DNA from: Paracyclopina nana
Taxonomy: Eukaryota > Arthropoda > Copepoda > Cyclopoida > Cyclopettidae
DNA length: 64,000 nucleotides
Assembly: GCA_019096065.1 (NCBI GenBank)
Contig: JAGUCH010000002.1
Span: 17,479,363 to 17,543,362 of the forward strand
Reading direction: 5' to 3'
Position 1 is the first letter of the stretch. The number at the start of each line of letters is the position of its first letter. The notes under the pieces are model-generated. The model did not search any database and was not told where the DNA came from. It saw only the letters and a program-made list of their open reading frames with translations. Positions 10,641-23,995 of this stretch are shown here, one piece after another. The position numbers and the translations under genes were made by a program.

Positions 10641-11020
10641 TTATGCTGCAGTCGCGTCCTTCAAGTAGGCTATCAGCTGCTTCCTCTCCTTCTCTTTCTT
10701 GAGGCCAGCGAACACCATCTTGGTGCCAGGGATGTATTTTTTGGGGTTGGTCAAGTAGACGTCGAGGGTGTCCTCGCCCCAGATGATGCCTGGGAAAAGT
10801 CAAACATAATAAGAGCTCATAAAGGTTATTATATATAAAAGTAATCCTCACCCTTGTCCTTGTTGGCCTCGGTGTAAGAGTAGCCAGGGGCTTGGCCAGT
10901 CTGTCTGCCGAAAAGGCCGCTAAGGTTGGGGCCAACCTTGTGCTTGCCACCAGCCTCGACGGTGTGGCATTGGGAGCACCTCTGCACAAACAGCTTCTTT
11001 CCTGCTTCAATGTCAGCCAT
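10641..11020 (-). CDS. CYCS: Cytochrome c, somatic type
   Basis: Two coding exons, 11020-10852 and 10789-10641, join in phase 1 across a 61-nt intron to give 105 aa. The heme attachment motif CSQCH is at residues 15-19, followed by [13 protein letters not shown], and the axial methionine lies in [10 protein letters not shown]. The protein carries electrons from complex III to complex IV in the mitochondrial intermembrane space and triggers apoptosome assembly when released. A 5' untranslated intron is likely: donor GTAAGG at 11291 and acceptor TTTTCTAG ending at 11039, with an ATG shortly after. It is divergent from NAA40. Confidence 0.97.
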
Positions 11021-11723
11021 AATTGATTTTCGAGTGAGCTAGAAAAGTAATTGGAACGCTGCCAATAACATGTGAAATCAAATAAAAGTGATCTAAATCA
11101 AAGCTGGGTGAAAAGGAAACCAAGCAAAAAATTGGCTCAAGTTGAATTACATAAGTTGGCCAACCAATGTAACGCCAAGTTCAAGGTACGTTCCAAAAAA
11201 GCCCTTCAATTCATTGCTTCAATGGAAAAAACAGATTCAGCAAAACTAGCAAATTGAAGAGTCGCAGGGAAATTCAAACAATTGTCCTTACCTCGCGAGG
11301 GAAGAAACTGGAATCAAGTCAAGTTGAGCCTTAAAGCTGAAAGTTAGTCAATATGGCGACCCTGCTTTTCTGCCAATCAGCTTACTTTGCTTGCGGACAA
11401 CGCTACCAGACACACGCTTTGTAGGTCAACGAGGGATTTTGGCATTGTTGATTAATTGACCCACGGTGATTTGGCGGACAAAATTTTGTTTATTGTTATT
11501 TATTTACGTTTCATTTCTTCAGTTTGATTTTCTGCCAACTTATTTTTTCCGTCGAATTGTCACAGTTGAAAAAACACCAAAACGTCTCAAATCTGGTAAC
11601 CCTAGGTGGCGCGAACTCGAACAACTAAACAAAAACAAATTCGAAATTGAAGCTTTCAAGGAGCGAAAGGTGTTTTTTTTTTTGCTGCATTTTGTGTTTA
11701 GCCTATTCCATAGGATTTCCGCC
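11021..11723. promoter_or_regulatory. Bidirectional promoter region between CYCS and NAA40
   Basis: The region separates the divergent starts of CYCS (-) and NAA40 (+). It holds the probable CYCS 5'-UTR intron (11039-11291). An ATATGGCGAC near 11350 resembles the ATGGCG core of YY1/Pho sites. No canonical TATA box was identified for either gene. Confidence 0.5.
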
Positions 11724-12805
11724 ATGGCCAAGGCCAAGATGAATTCGAAGGCAGCTGAAAAGAAAAAAGAGCGAATCGCCCTTCAGAGAAAAATGGACGC
11801 CAGGATCGCCATCGTGAAGGCTGCCAATGCTCAACCAGATCCTCTCTCAGGACTGCCTTCGTTCCAGGTTCGATAAATGGTTGTACTTTTGAAATGACAG
11901 CTCAATAATGTCTAATAGGCTTTCAATCGAAATGGTTTGGAAGCATCGCTGACGACCGTGAAAGTGTCCGACCTGAGCGGCGAAGACAAAGAATTCATCA
12001 TGAAGCTCTTGATCAAAAATATGCAATCCTTGTACGAAGCGAGCGAATGGGGATGGAATGAAAAGACCAAAAGAGAGGAAATGTTTGAAGACGCCGCTTG
12101 GTACCTGCTCGCAAAGACGAAAGAGGGGAAAATCGCGGGATTTTCGCATTTTCGGTATGACATGGACTACGACGACGAGGTTGTGTACGTGTACGAGATT
12201 CAGCTTCAAGAGGAGTTTCGGAGGAAGGGCCTCGGCCGATTCATGATGCAAGGTATAAACAAATTGGATAATTTTATCAAATTATTGCCATTCTGGCCTC
12301 TCCTACTTTTTTATTATTCAAAATTATGCAAAATATGAGAATTTTTTGTGCCTTTTAAATTTTGTTAATCCATTTTTATGATGAAGATGACTTTTAAATT
12401 TGAATTTAAGTTGAAATTGTGGTTTCCTGCTAAATTGCTGAAGCGCTTATTTTTGTCGAATTTTTTTGCTGCTTGAAGAGAGCTAAAAATCTTGGCCTGT
12501 TTTTTTTTCTCTTCTTGGCCATCCTGATAACAATAAAAGCCTTCAGTTCCTATCTTGGAATTAAGCTTTATTTTCATTTTTCAGTTCTGGAAATGCTCGC
12601 ATTTAAAGCTGACATGAGGAAGATCATGTTGACCGCTTTCAAGCATAACCCCGAGGCCACCAAGTTCTTCAAGGAGACTCTGAAATACGAAATTGACGAA
12701 ACGTGTCCCCTGGACGACGTTCACGAGCAGTTTGACTACGAGATCCTGTCCAAGTTCAACAAACGTAAGCTGGCCCGGGAGGCCCAAGAAGAGAAGGCTG
12801 TTTAG
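11724..12805 (+). CDS. NAA40: N-alpha-acetyltransferase 40 (NatD)
   Basis: Exons 11724-11867, 11919-12252 and 12585-12805 join in phases 0 and 1 to 232 aa (human 237). The first intron is only 51 nt. An N-terminal lysine-rich helix precedes the GNAT fold. Family matches are EWGWNEKTKREEM, AWYLLAKT, the AGFSHFRYD strand, the acetyl-CoA loop RRKGLGRFM (R-x-x-G-x-G type) and MLTAFKHNPEATKFFKE. NatD acetylates the N-terminal serine of histones H4 and H2A. The ATG at 11724 is chosen because upstream frame residues are unlike the family and the site sits in a good GCCATGG context. Its 3' end is tandemly duplicated with that of convergent UQCRB. Confidence 0.93.
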
Positions 12806-12889
12806 CTCAATTCAGCATTCAAAAATCGATTAAAAATCCACTTGTTTTGCTACGCTGAATGTGTTCAATATTTATTAGCTTCTACGGTT

Positions 12890-13083
12890 TTAACGCTTGC
12901 TCCATTCGGCCTCTTCCTTCATTTCCCGGTCGACTTCGTCCAAATAGGGCTGGAGGTAGCGACCCTTGGCCATGTCTTCTTCGAAGGTCACCCATTCGCT
13001 CTTGGGCAAGATGGTTTTCATGAGAGACAGTTGACAGGCTCTCATAATGCGGTAATTCCTCTCGTCCTTTAAGAACAAAGACT
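12890..13083 (-). pseudogene. Orphan copy of the UQCRB last exon
   Basis: Reads DERNYRIMRACQLSLMKT onward to EEAEWSKR and a stop, nearly identical to the real exon at 13257-13433, including the acceptor AG. It sits behind an orphan NAA40 fragment. In principle UQCRB could splice to it as an alternative last exon. Confidence 0.85.
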
Positions 13084-13085
13084 AC

Positions 13086-13175
13086 ATTCATGAGCAGTTT
13101 GACTACGAGATCCTGTCCAAGTTCAACAAACGTAAACCGGCCCGGGAGGCCCAAGAAGAGAAGGCTGTTTAGCTC
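13086..13175 (+). pseudogene. Orphan copy of the NAA40 C terminus
   Basis: Repeats the codons from HEQFDYEILSKFNK to the TAG stop with few changes. No upstream exon sequence. Created by the tandem duplication at 12720-13446. Confidence 0.85.
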
Positions 13176-13256
13176 AATTCAGTATTCAAAAATACATTAA
13201 AAATCCACTTGTTTTGCTACTCTGAATGTGTTCAATGTTTATTAGCTTCTACGGTT

Positions 13257-13725
13257 TTAACGCTTGCTCCATTCGGCCTCTTCCTTCATTTCCCGGTCGA
13301 CTTCGTCCAAATAGGGCTGGAGGTAGCGACCCTTGGCCACGTCTTCTTCGAAGGTCACCCATTCGCTCTTGGGCAAGACGGTTTTCATGAGAGACAATTG
13401 ACAGGCTCTCATAAGGCGGTAATTCCTCTCGTCCTTAAAGAGCAAGTAAAGCACTCGAAATCGTGATTATTTCAAGCTTTACAAAGCCTACCTGGAGTTG
13501 GGGTGGCAACCTGCGAATGGCCTCTTTGACAGCACTGTCCTCGGGCAGCAAGTCGTCCTTGTAGAGGCCATATTGGTTGAATCCAGACAGGTTGTACATC
13601 CACTTGCGAACGCTGTCGGGAAGGTTGACTCTGTAATGTCTGACGGCCGTCAAAAGTTGGCCATTGTTGTTGCTCCTCAGAGCTTGAGTTCCTAGCCGAG
13701 CGCAACCATAGAGAACTCGAGCCAT
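13257..13725 (-). CDS. UQCRB: Cytochrome b-c1 complex subunit 7 (14 kDa, complex III)
   Basis: Exon 13725-13492 (78 codons) and exon 13433-13257 join in phase 0 to 136 aa. Matches to the family: RKWMYNLSGFNQYGLYKDDL, EDSAVKEAIRRLPP, then LPKSEWVTFEEDVAKGRYLQPYLDEV. The subunit binds near cytochrome b on the matrix side and is needed for complex III assembly. The N terminus is about 25 residues longer than the usual 111-aa protein and rich in R, A and N, perhaps a presequence-like extension. It is divergent from ATP synthase beta with 563 bp between start codons. Confidence 0.93.
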
Positions 13726-14288
13726 TTTGTCGTCAGCAGTTCGCCTACGAATTTTCAGTCAACAATAACGGCTGACCAAGAATGCCCCAATCTTTTGAAC
13801 ATCAAAGCCACAACTGAAAAAATAACTCGATAAAAGTCATAATCATGCCTCAATATTGAGATATTCAAAAGCTGCTCTTGAGACCTTGAAAAGACTATGG
13901 TTAAAGGTTGATATTCGTATTGTTAAGCCTTGGTTGGCTCTAATTTGTGCCTTAGAAAGTGTGACTCGCAGCCGTTGTGGGCATCCATTTGTCACGTGAC
14001 CAACGAGGAATCGTTAAACGCTCTTATTAAAGTTGCATAATTTTTTATCCGGCAAAACACATTAAAAATTCGCCAAATGACACGGGGTCACTTTCCGTTT
14101 GATTAAAATAGTAAAAAGTGCGCGAAATGAGAGCAAAACAAACTTATTAAGCTTAATTGTAAACAAAAAGAAAGCTGGATAATCTGCCCGATAATTTTCG
14201 GCGCGTACACGAGCAGACGGACCGTCCGCCATCATTCCAATAGCCGCTGTGAAACGGCCATCTTGAGTTCGACCTCACTCGTTGCAAG
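13726..14288. promoter_or_regulatory. Bidirectional promoter region, UQCRB / ATP synthase beta
   Basis: Two respiratory-chain genes diverge from this 563-bp region. A perfect CACGTG E-box (GTCACGTGACC) lies near 13993. CGGCCATCTTGAG near 14250, about 40 bp before the ATP synthase start, is a canonical YY1-type site (CAAGATGGC on the other strand). No TATA box is evident. Factor binding is inference from motif identity. Confidence 0.55.
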
Positions 14289-17727
<3,439 letters not shown>

Positions 17728-18065
17728 ATGTTCACAGCGATTTGTCTTGCTGTGCATTTAAAAACTTTAGAACTTGTCTCTCTCGCTTACAACAACATCA
17801 TTATCGCTCGCAGTCCTTCGTTTTTGTAACAAGATCCAATTCGTTATCAGTCAGTGCAAGAGCGAGAGATCAGTTGTCTTCTGAGTAGACGTTTAGCCAA
17901 GACACTCCCTAAATATGAGCGATCTTCAATCTATATTTACGGTTTTTGACCACTAAAGTGCGTGTGTGTATTATCTGAATAAACGATATGTGGGTCTGCA
18001 TACTCCTAAATTATTCAGTCTCTCACAATTAGCTAAAATTCCACTTGCTAGTCGAAGTAGATTTA

Positions 18066-18187
18066 AAGGTGGCTTGGGTGATGTGGTCTTTCTTGGTGGA
18101 GTATTTGCTGACTGCTCTGATTTGGCTGGCCATGTGGGGAACATGCTGGGCTTGGATGAGAAGAGGGATTCTACAAAGTAATCATGC
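18066..18187 (-). pseudogene. CDK11 C-terminal fragment
   Basis: About 120 bp closely matching 19024-19146, the part of the real CDK11 last exon that encodes the FPTWPAKSE region and the proline-rich tail. Same orientation as the gene, roughly 958 bp further 3'. The frame is open for 71 codons only on the opposite strand, so it is not functional coding sequence. Confidence 0.85.
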
Positions 18188-18242
18188 CTTGGAGTAAATG
18201 CAGTTCATGCCCGTTTTCATAATAAGGTTGATGGGGGATGCC

Positions 18243-18807
18243 GTCACTAAGGCCTAAAATGAGGTGGGTTTTAGGATCTAAAATCAAAGCGGGGTTTTAC
18301 GATCTAACAAATAGGGTTTTAAATTTGCTATCAGGGTACTATGATCTAAGTGGAAAAATCAAGTTCATCATGTGTTTTAATATCTACAGACTAGGGTTTT
18401 AACATCTAAAGGCCTGGGTTTTATGATCTAACAGCGTGGGTTTTAAGATCTATTGCATCGGAACAAAAAAAAGTATTCTCAAAACCTGAGCAAGCATATT
18501 GTGCAGCTTACATGATTATTGAGTGAGTCTATCTTGTCTTAAATACTATTTGTGAAGTTTTGATAATTGACATTCAATGTTCCAACATTTTATACCTTAA
18601 AACCCCTGCCTTTAGATCAAAACACCCAGGCCCAACAAAATGATGCTTTTCCAATGTAGATCTTAAAACCCATGTTACTAGATCTTAACATCCAGTTGTC
18701 AGGCTTTGGCATCCAATTCTTTAGATCTTATAGGAGAAAAACTTAGGCTTTAAAACCTATCTTTGTCATAGATCCTAAAACCCACCCCTATTTTAGGCTT
18801 TAGTGAC
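18243..18807. mobile_element. Foldback-like element with GGGTTTTA-GATCTAA units
   Basis: Inverted ends about 38 bp long (18243-18280 and 18769-18807), beginning GTCACTAAGGCCTAAAAT. The left half repeats GGGTTTTANGATCTA units. The right half carries the inverted TAGATCNTAAAACCC units. No ORF. Same architecture, different sequence, as the element at 2438-2925. Confidence 0.75.
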
Positions 18808-18905
18808 TACTCCCGTTGCTGGCAGAAAATGAGCTACATTGTTTTGATATTGACCTTAATAAATTGGCAATTTATTCTTAGGAATTAATGGTATGCCATG
18901 TAGTT

Positions 18906-21900
18906 TCAAAATCGCAAATTCCAACCGGCTGCAGGAGGAAGCAGATTGGCACCAGCCTTGAGCGAAAATCCAAGTCGGGCCTCATCATCATCGTCGTTGA
19001 TACTCTTGAATGCGCCACCACCTGAAGGTGGCTTGGGTGACGTGGTCTTTCTTGGTGGAGCATTTGCAGACAGCTCTGATTTGGCTGGCCATGTGGGGAA
19101 CATGCTGGGGTCAATTGCGAGGGGGGTTTCGACAAAGTATTCATGCCTGAGAGCAGCATCGCAGCTTATTCGCTTCTTTGGGTCGTAAGTGAGGAATTGT
19201 CGCAAGAGGGCAAGACCCTTGTCCGAAAGCATGTCCCGTTGGAACTTGTTCCTCAGCTGGCTCACTGGAAATTCCACAAATTTCATCTTTTGTACTGCGG
19301 GTAGGTCATTGTAGCCAGGCCAAATCTTTTCGCTTGGGGTGCCGAGGAGCTTGAAAATGCGGTTGAGCTGGTCAATGTCACTCTTGCCAGGGAACAGAGG
19401 ATTCATGAGGAGGAACTCGCCGAATATGCAACCAATGGACCAGACGTCAATGAAGGTGGAGTACTCCTTGATGCCCAAGAGCAATTCTGGAGCCCGGTAC
19501 CACAACGTCACCACAATGGCTGTGTAGGGTTTCAAAGGAGAGCCATACTCACGGGCAAGCCCAAAATCACCAACCTGAAATTAATCAATAAAAAGCATTA
19601 TGTAAAATCAATCTCAAAATCAAATGAAGTCACTGAAAATCGCATCAGCTAACCTGATGATATTTTTTCTATAACAAATTAATATCAAGTAATAACAAGA
19701 GTGTTAATTGTTCCACAATCACTTAGGAAACATAATGATAAGAAAAATAATTTAACTATTAACCCAAAAATTAAATATTTTCTGAAAGCATGAGGCTCAT
19801 TTGGTGGTAAAATAAAAATTCTGGCCTATCGGTAAATTTTAAGCACGTTTAGCTCAAAAACGTCTCATTTTTTGGGGATAGGTAGCTTCAATGACCCCCA
19901 CTAAAATTAGAAAATTAAACTTTTGTTATTTTAACAGAAACAGAGATATAGCAATGCAAAAAGTTGATTTCTGCCAACTTGATCAATTTTGCATACTCAG
20001 TAAGGCAGCAAGTATCTCAATTTGAGAACATTTTACAAACTTGCTTATGAAATAAAAAAAGTTAGATCTTCTTTTTTCAGAGGGGGTCATTGGTATAAAT
20101 AATCTCAAAAAATAATAAACATTGCAATTAATAATCTCAAAAAGATAATAAACTGTAGGTACTAGACGTTTTTGACATGTCAAGGGATGACATAGGCCAG
20201 AATTTTTCAATTTCTACCAAATGACCCCTAAGAACACACGCTTTCAGAAAATGTATATTTTAGGGTGCTGTAAAGAGTTTGGTTTGGAACCGTCTTCAAG
20301 TCAATGTGTGTCAAGTTAATGTGTATTGGTTGTGTTGATACCTTCAAAATGCCGTTGTGACTGAGGAGGAGGTTGGAGGTTTTCAAGTCTCGATGAAGAA
20401 TCCAGTTGTCATGGAGATGGGCGATGGCACTCAACAATTGTGTCATCAGGCATTTGACTTCTCCGGGGAGGAAAACTTGGTTCTTTTGTCGCATCGTCTC
20501 CATCAAGCCCTTCATGTCATGCTCCACAAAGTCCATGACAATGAAGATTTTGTCCATGTTGGATCCCACCACAATTTCCCTCACGGTCACCACATTTTGG
20601 TGCTGAGATATCAAGAGAGTGTTGATTTCTCGCAGGGACGTGATGGGAAATCCCTCCTTTTCCCTCTCCATTTTGAGCCTTTTCAGGGCGACAATTTCAT
20701 TGGTCTTCTTGTCTCTTGCCCTGTAGACAACTCCATAAGTTCCCTCCTCAATTCGGTTCAAGCACTGAAAGAAAAAAAGCCCTCAATTTTCTGGCCTTTT
20801 CATATGCATAACAATGAATGGAAATTTTTCCTTTAACCAAACATTTTGTCAGGCTACCCCTGAGGTGAAAGGAATATGTAGTGACTAACCGCAAATCCAC
20901 CCAAACGCAATCCATTTTTACGCAAATCTGCTTGTACGCACTCCATCTAAAAGTAGTCTACTTAAACACAGTAAAAATTACACGCTTTTTGATATAAGCA
21001 TGAATCTTTAAGGTTTTTGAAAACTTACACACTTCTACTGAGTATGAAATAAACGGGTATACTAGTAAAAGGCACTTTTTGGAAAGGCAACTACATAAAT
21101 TGGCACTGCTGTAAAAGGCACCATACAATATCAGTACTCTAGTAAAAGGCTCTTTATAATATTGGCATATAAGGCACCCATCTCAAGATTTTGATCGTTT
21201 TGGAGTAAAAAAAAATCAGTGCTCACAACTTTGGACAACTTTTGAATGTGCGAGTATGAGAGCCCATTTTTGCACATTCATTGCAGCTTTGAATGGCACT
21301 TTTTTGCATCCTTTTTCCTTTTAAAAGTGTATAGGGTGGCACTGACAGTGAAACAAAATACATTTTTATGGCACCAGCACTTTTTCCACTTTTTGTGATA
21401 TTTGACTGAGCTATCAACTCAGGCAAACAACACTTTATATAGGCCTGTATATTTCTTCTTTCTAATTCAATCTAGCAAAAACCTTATGAAGTCAAATAAC
21501 TTAGTTAGCTCAGTCCTAGAGTGGGTCAATGCTGTTCATTCCCTCAGAATAATGACGTACCCATCGGATGGACCGGACTTTTAAAGAATTAATGGTTTAT
21601 TTAGTGTGACAGTGCAGCCAGTCCACACCATTTCTTATGACACAATCGGCCTGCATTCAAATCACTGCAATTACGAATTCAGTTGATCTAATCTAGTCAC
21701 TAATTTCGTACAAACCATTAAAATCAATATTTTTTGTGCACAAATAGTATTGTGAAATAATGATTTTAACGGATTGCGTTTAAGCGGATTTGCGGTTTGG
21801 CAGATATACTGGTCAAAGTGGCAACTATGCACGACTTACGTGAAATTCTTCGACGCTTCGGCAGCCGAGAATGGAGGGCAAATATGTTGGCAAACTGTCC

Positions 21901-22856
21901 CTGATGTCAGGCTCGGGAGATTTTCTGGCTGGCTCGGCTGGCTTTTCTTTTTGGCCGACCACAGCACCCTCCTGGTAGGCCTCTTCGAGCTCGTCCTCGT
22001 GCGTCTCTTCTTCCTCTTCTTCAGAGCCGCTGCTCTTTCGTCGCGGAGTTGGAGACTTTGACGGTGTTCGGCTGCGATCGGATTTCGGCTCGTTTTTCCG
22101 GCTCCATTTTCCCTCGCTCGCTTTCGTCTCCTCTTCATCATCATCATCACTCGCTTTTGCTCCTTCTTCGGCCTCGTCATTGCTCGAATTCGCTTCATTG
22201 GAGTCTTGATCCTCGTCGCGGTCGGGAGTGGCTCCAGATTGCTCAGAGGCCGTGTCGGACTCCTCCGCAGTCGACTCCTCGCCGTCACTCTCCTCGGACT
22301 CTTCTTCCGAGTCTTCTTCCTCCCCAGACTCCTTTTTCTCTTCAGCCGGGCTGCTCGCCGAAGGACTCGGCGGTTTGGATCGCTTCACCTCGTGTCTGTC
22401 TCGGGATCGGTCGCGCTTCCGCTTCACGCGATTCTCAATCTCCGCAGCTTCTCGCTCCAAAAGACGCCTTTGTCGGCGAACTTGGACGTCCCTCCGTGAC
22501 TCGGATTTGGCGGCAGATGCGCTCATGATTCGCTGAAGTCGGAGATCACGCTCGGCTCCTCCTCCTCCTCGGTGATCCGAGTCGCGATGGAGCGACCTTT
22601 GCTGTTGAGGACGTCGTTGGCCATGCTTCGAGTCCGGATGTCGATCTCTCGTGTTGTTGAGCCGGTCGCGCAAATCACCGCGGCGATGCCGCTGGCCGTC
22701 TTCTGCACGACGACTGTGGCCTTTGTTTGGAGGTCGATCGTGCCTCGGAACGTAGACTTGACGATCACGCTTGGACCGCTGATGCCTTCGGTCATCCGAT
22801 GCTTGAGGCGGCCGAATGCTCGGCCCGTCCCAGCCGAGGTCTTCCGAGATGTCCAT
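18906..22856 (-). CDS. CDK11B: Cyclin-dependent kinase 11 (PITSLRE kinase)
   Basis: Three exons, 22856-21840, 20764-20342 and 19574-18906, all phase 0, give 702 aa. Residues 1-300 form the charged RE/RS-type and acidic region typical of CDK11 (RD, RS and poly-E runs). The junction GCRSVEEFH then [11 protein letters not shown] matches the family exactly. The kinase domain shows [11 protein letters not shown] (P-loop), ALKRLK (ATP lysine), the eponymous [21 protein letters not shown] and APELL. The C terminus has [16 protein letters not shown]11 with cyclin L acts in transcription and pre-mRNA splicing. Introns 1 and 2 each contain an inverted-terminus element. It is shorter than human CDK11 (about 795 aa), the loss being in the N-terminal region. 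Divergent from AP3B1. Confidence 0.95.
19775..20255. mobile_element. MITE-like element in CDK11 intron 2
   Basis: Inverted ends share TTTTCTGAAAGC followed by TCATTTGGTNG and AATTCTGGCCTAT (left about 19779-19830, right about 20190-20252). About 480 bp, non-coding. Target duplication not resolved. Confidence 0.6.
20887..21797. mobile_element. Inverted-terminus element in CDK11 intron 1 (911 bp)
   Basis: Terminal inverted repeats of 27 bp at 20887-20913 and 21771-21797, starting AACCGCAAATCC and ending AAACGCAATCC, with a few mismatches. The interior has degenerate AGTAAAAGGCACT-type repeats. No transposase. A related fragment (TTAAACGCAGTCGAC type) appears near 32895-32955. Confidence 0.7.
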
Positions 22857-22954
22857 TTCACTGATTTCGGCTTACTCAGCTAACCACCTGCACTTTGACG
22901 AACAAAAATATAACAGCAGAGGAAAAAATATTGCTATTTAACGAACGTCTGTTG

Positions 22955-23443
22955 TAGTGATGGAACGAGTTTCAGCTTGGCTTGAAAGCTTGAAGCTAAA
23001 ACCCAGCTTGAGCTACATAAGCAAAAAGCTTAGGATCGCTCGAACCAAATTTTGAAAAGCTTGAAAAAGCTTGAACCCAAAAATACAAAGCTTGAAAAAG
23101 CTTGACACCAAAAAATTTCAAAACTTTATCCATTTTTTATCAAAACAAAAAAGGGCAAATTTTAAAATTAGCACATACTCGAGGGAGTGAAGTACTTAAT
23201 CAAAGTTATAGCTATTTCTGTCTTTATTTGCGCTTTTTGGGTAATTTTATCAAATCTGGTGACGAATCGCAATTTTTTATGTTAAAATACTACAAATGTG
23301 AAAAGATTGAAAAAGCTTGAAATGTGAAATTTCGAGCTTGAAAAAGCTTGATAATAATTTTCAAAAGCTTGGGATCGCTCGAACACATTTCTAAAAGCTT
23401 GAAGCTTGATCAAGCTGAAAATTTCCGGCTCGTTCCATCACTA
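22955..23443. mobile_element. Non-autonomous hAT element (489 bp) with 8-bp target duplication
   Basis: Inverted ends TAGTGATGGAACGAG and CTCGTTCCATCACTA are flanked by a perfect 8-bp direct repeat GTCTGTTG (22947-22954 and 23444-23451). That is the hAT target-site length. The interior is built of AGCTTGAAAAAGCTTGA-type repeats and codes for nothing. It sits in the roughly 1.1-kb region between the divergent starts of CDK11 and AP3B1. Confidence 0.9.
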
Positions 23444-23995
23444 GTCTGTTGTTGTTTTGACTTTTACAGCGGTACCAGATATTTCTTCGGCGAGGGAGCC
23501 AAATATTAGTGGAAAAAGCCATAATGAGTCTATTACTAAAAGGAAGAGAGGAATAAGTTGCCTTGTTTTAGTTGTAATTTTTTATAATGGCTCAAAAATG
23601 GGTTGAATTGTCAGCAAAATGAATTCAAAATGAATTATGTTAAATAACTGCCTCACATTGGCCCAAAAGTGGCCATTTTGCCAAATCTGGCTACGCTGTC
23701 TGTTAACTTTACTCCAGAGACTGCGGGCATGCATTTCTAAGGCTCAATGTTTAGGCAATTTATGATGTAAACTCAGGAAAAAACGCCCTCAAAGCCTATC
23801 TTTTTGATATGATGCACCCACAAAATTCTTTCTTATATGTGTGTTGCTCTATCAAGCAATATAAAGACAAAAGATGAAGTGGGCGTTTTTGAAGTGACTG
23901 GCTTGAGGCTTTTTGATTCCTCACTCATTGTTTACTTTCTCTCCTTCTGAGTTCTGACACATTGTTGATGTGGAACAACAGATGTCAGTGTCATA

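Larger units (their letters stand above)
12720..13446. repeat. Tandem duplication (~368 bp unit) of facing NAA40 and UQCRB 3' ends
   Basis: Copies at about 12720-13085 and 13087-13446 are offset 367-368 bp. Outer parts are the real gene ends (NAA40 12720-12805; UQCRB 13257-13433). Inner parts are orphan fragments. Before duplication the two stops would have been about 85 bp apart. This has the same geometry as the duplication at 7929-8773. Confidence 0.92.
17728..18905. other. Convergent intergenic region, ATP synthase beta / CDK11
   Basis: Holds the ATP synthase 3'UTR with AATAAA near 17980, a CDK11 fragment at 18066-18187, and a palindromic element at 18243-18807. Otherwise no gene is visible. 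Confidence 0.7.

Noticed and set aside
11072-11257. Lysine-rich open frame within the CYCS 5' region
   Set aside because: Begins at GTG, lies inside the probable CYCS 5'-UTR intron and has no family resemblance.
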